From Cyanidiococcus yangmingshanensis (Eukaryota; Rhodophyta; Bangiophyceae; Cyanidiales; Cyanidiaceae): a stretch of DNA of 64,000 nt. The DNA lies in NCBI GenBank assembly GCA_013995675.1, contig VWRR01000004.1, positions 496,001 through 560,000 of the forward strand, read 5' to 3'. The notes beneath the pieces are model-generated. The model did no database searches. It was not told the DNA's origin and saw only the letters and a list, made by a program, of their open reading frames with translations. Of the stretch, positions 62,648-64,000 are shown piece by piece. Each line of letters begins with the position of its first letter. Position 1 is the stretch's first letter. The position numbers and the translations under genes are program-made.

Positions 62648-63049
62648 ATGTCCGAGAAAGAAACCTCTTTGCTTGACCAGTTTCGGACGTTCAAGCAACT
62701 TCAGGAGTATATTGCGATTGGTCGAGTAGAGCCCTGGGGACGAGGCGCATTCCGCGAGTTTGCCAAGGAACACCCCAAGGAGGCCGCTTGCTTAAGACAA
62801 GGTCGGAGAGCTGGTAACTTTGCCGTTATAACGGGCTTGTTTGGTGCGCTGGGGTCTGCTGCTTACACTTACCGGTACGGGCGCTCAGGGATTGGTGCAA
62901 CGCTAGCAGCAGGGGCGGGCTTTGCCACAGCAGCCTTGTTGGGAGGGCACGCAGCCATGCTGTACTATTGGGGTGTTGCCCCCGAGATGGAGCCTCTGGA
63001 TGCCAGCATCGTTTTCTTGCGTTGGGTCAAAGATCATCAGTCTGCGTAA
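62648..63049 (+). CDS. Small protein with two predicted membrane segments, unknown
   Basis: A 133-aa protein from the first ATG (MSEKETSLLDQF). A charged N-terminal helix (FKQLQEYIAIGRVEPWGRGA) precedes two hydrophobic segments rich in Gly/Ala: about residues 55-75 (GNFAVITGLFGALGSAAYTY) and 80-105 (GIGATLAAGAGFATAALLGG). The C-terminus is short and acidic to neutral. The Gly/Ala-rich hairpin resembles small inner-membrane proteins of mitochondria or plastids, but I cannot assign a family. No frame break. Confidence 0.6.
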   Translation: MSEKETSLLDQFRTFKQLQEYIAIGRVEPWGRGAFREFAKEHPKEAACLRQGRRAGNFAVITGLFGALGSAAYTYRYGRSGIGATLAAGAGFATAALLGGHAAMLYYWGVAPEMEPLDASIVFLRWVKDHQSA

Positions 63050-63497
63050 CTAGAGCGAATTACGGCTACCTGGTCGGTTCAGGAGAGTCATCCGTTGAGA
63101 ACAGCGCTCCAGTGGGTGCGAGTTTGTGCCGAAGAAAAGCTCAGAAGCTATTGGACCGGACCTGAGGTCTACCTACGCCTCGGTGACGCCCGCATACAAC
63201 TTGTCCTCGTGTACTAAATTGGATGTATGCGCTGGTGGACTAGAAGCGGTCGCACATACATTCGAGCACAACAGGTACATGTTGCTCTCCGAACACAGCT
63301 CCGTCTCTCACAGAGCATTCATCGTCGCACACGCGTCTTTTATGGTTTGATGGTCAGGATTGTTGAACTGCTCAAACGAGAGAGAACACGTCTTATGACG
63401 CTACTTGGCACGACTTTATCGAGAAAAAGATGAGGATTCAGCGCTTCTAGACGCGGACTCGGCATTCGCTGACGACAAGCGGTGGCTCGATGCTCGT
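63050..63497. other. Convergent intergenic region
   Basis: Between the two-TM gene and the glycolipid-transfer gene. Short open frames only; nothing recognised. Confidence 0.45.
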
Positions 63498-64000
63498 TCA
63501 GTCGTCAAGTTCATCACCGATCTGGTCTTTCAAACAAACCAGTGCTAGCTGACGCAGATCAGCGCATGTTCTTCGACAATAACGCTCCAGGTTGTTGGAA
63601 TTATACAGATCGACGAGAATATCGAGGCGTGGCTCGATCGCCTTCAAGAAGCGTTTCATCTGAACTAAGACGAACTGTTCGTCGGCGTGAATTCTTCGAA
63701 CGAAACCAGTTCGGTTCGGTACAAATCGATGCAGATTTTCAGCCACCTTGCGCACAATATAGGGATGACAGGGCCGGAGCGTCTTTCGATAAGAATGATA
63801 GACGCAAAGCTCCAAGTCGGCATCCTCAACGAACATCTGCAGAAGCATGTACACAAATTGCATCGCGCGTTTCATCCAGAGGATGTGTTCGGTTCCTTCA
63901 CCCATTCCGGTAGAGTTCAAGCCAGTGCGATGTGCGGTTAGACTCGGCGTCAACCAAACGCTGCAGTGTGCGGCATCCATGCTTTGTGCAACTCCGACGG
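63498..64000 (-). CDS. Glycolipid transfer protein (GLTP/ACD11-like), 5' part beyond the window
   Basis: Small cytosolic protein that carries a sphingolipid between membranes. The GLTP fold is recognisable: ILWMKRAMQFVYMLLQMF (the Trp and Lys-Arg of the lipid headgroup site lie in such an LWLKR segment), SYRKTLRPCHPYIVRKVAEN with the conserved His, and a C-terminal helical region. Upstream of GEGTEHILW the frame changes at CCC 63901-63903: the other frame gives TLQRLVDAESNRTSHWLELY and stays open to the window edge. One surplus G joins them. The expected preceding part, with the headgroup-binding Asp of the family, should lie beyond 64000. Confidence 0.75.
   Translation of the reverse strand, partial: VGVAQSMDAAHCSVWLTPSLTAHRTGLNSTGMGEGTEHILWMKRAMQFVYMLLQMFVEDADLELCVYHSYRKTLRPCHPYIVRKVAENLHRFVPNRTGFVRRIHADEQFVLVQMKRFLKAIEPRLDILVDLYNSNNLERYCRRTCADLRQLALVCLKDQIGDELDD

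Noticed and set aside
1-64000. Virus-derived or retrotransposon sequences
   Set aside because: No reverse transcriptase, integrase, capsid or protease-primase motif and no long terminal repeats were recognised on either strand.
1-64000. CRISPR array or bacterial operon, suggested by cyanobacterial-type genes
   Set aside because: There are no regularly spaced repeats, genes face both ways with spacers, and targeting peptides plus a spliceosomal intron show nuclear eukaryotic DNA.

Overview
The window looks like nuclear DNA of a unicellular red alga, most likely a cyanidiophyte of the Cyanidioschyzon/Cyanidiococcus type. This is inferred from gene content and layout; no marker gene was compared. 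Genes are close together on both strands and nearly intron-free. They mix eukaryotic machinery (PEX12, signal peptidase subunit, CSB/ERCC6 helicase, Pol III subunit RPC8, kinesin-12, PDK1-type kinase, complex I NDUFS4) with cyanobacterial-type genes carrying N-terminal targeting extensions (FtsZ, stand-alone HisF, LeuD, TGS-less ThrRS, a DUF1995 protein, an M16 peptidase homologue). The one convincing spliceosomal intron is in leuD, with GTAAGT, CTAAC and CAG signals.

Layout. 0.5-2.7 kb: K+-independent H+-pyrophosphatase. 4-9 kb: PEX12, an unknown membrane protein, SPC3, a DUF924 protein. 9-19 kb: plastid FtsZ, PDK1-like kinase, a coiled-coil protein, CSB helicase. 19.6-29 kb: LeuD, a bacterial-type GT83 glycosyltransferase, HisF, ThrRS, an AIF-like flavoprotein. 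29-34 kb: a gene-poor, AT-richer stretch with one type II membrane protein. 34-43 kb: a DUF1295 reductase-like protein, DnaJ, M16 homologue, CTDNEP1-like phosphatase. 44-51 kb: NDUFS4, a ubiquitin-like protein, a class I amidotransferase, DUF1995, RPC8. 51-64 kb: a long unknown protein, a WD40 protein, PPCDC, kinesin-12, a small two-TM protein, and a glycolipid-transfer protein cut by the window edge.

The genes form no single operon-like system; they are housekeeping functions packed together. Plastid biology (FtsZ, DUF1995, LeuD, HisF, ThrRS, M16), mitochondrial function (NDUFS4, AIF) and ER/peroxisome function (SPC3, PEX12, CTDNEP1) recur.

Two structural features stand out. First, a 531-bp element occurs in two apparently identical, inverted copies (3265-3795 and 37922-38452). 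Second, many conserved genes change reading frame, and every clear case is explained by one surplus base, often in a short homopolymer: H+-PPase twice, GT83, DUF1295 twice, DnaJ, WD40 twice, GLTP, probably leuD and the kinesin tail. This bias looks like residual insertion errors in the assembly, although true mutation cannot be excluded from sequence alone. Reading the ORF-poor gaps with this in mind suggests several hidden genes, the best being a possible secreted protein at 43.3-44.0 kb and an unknown protein at 49.9-50.3 kb. No reverse transcriptase, integrase, capsid, rRNA, convincing tRNA or CRISPR array was seen.
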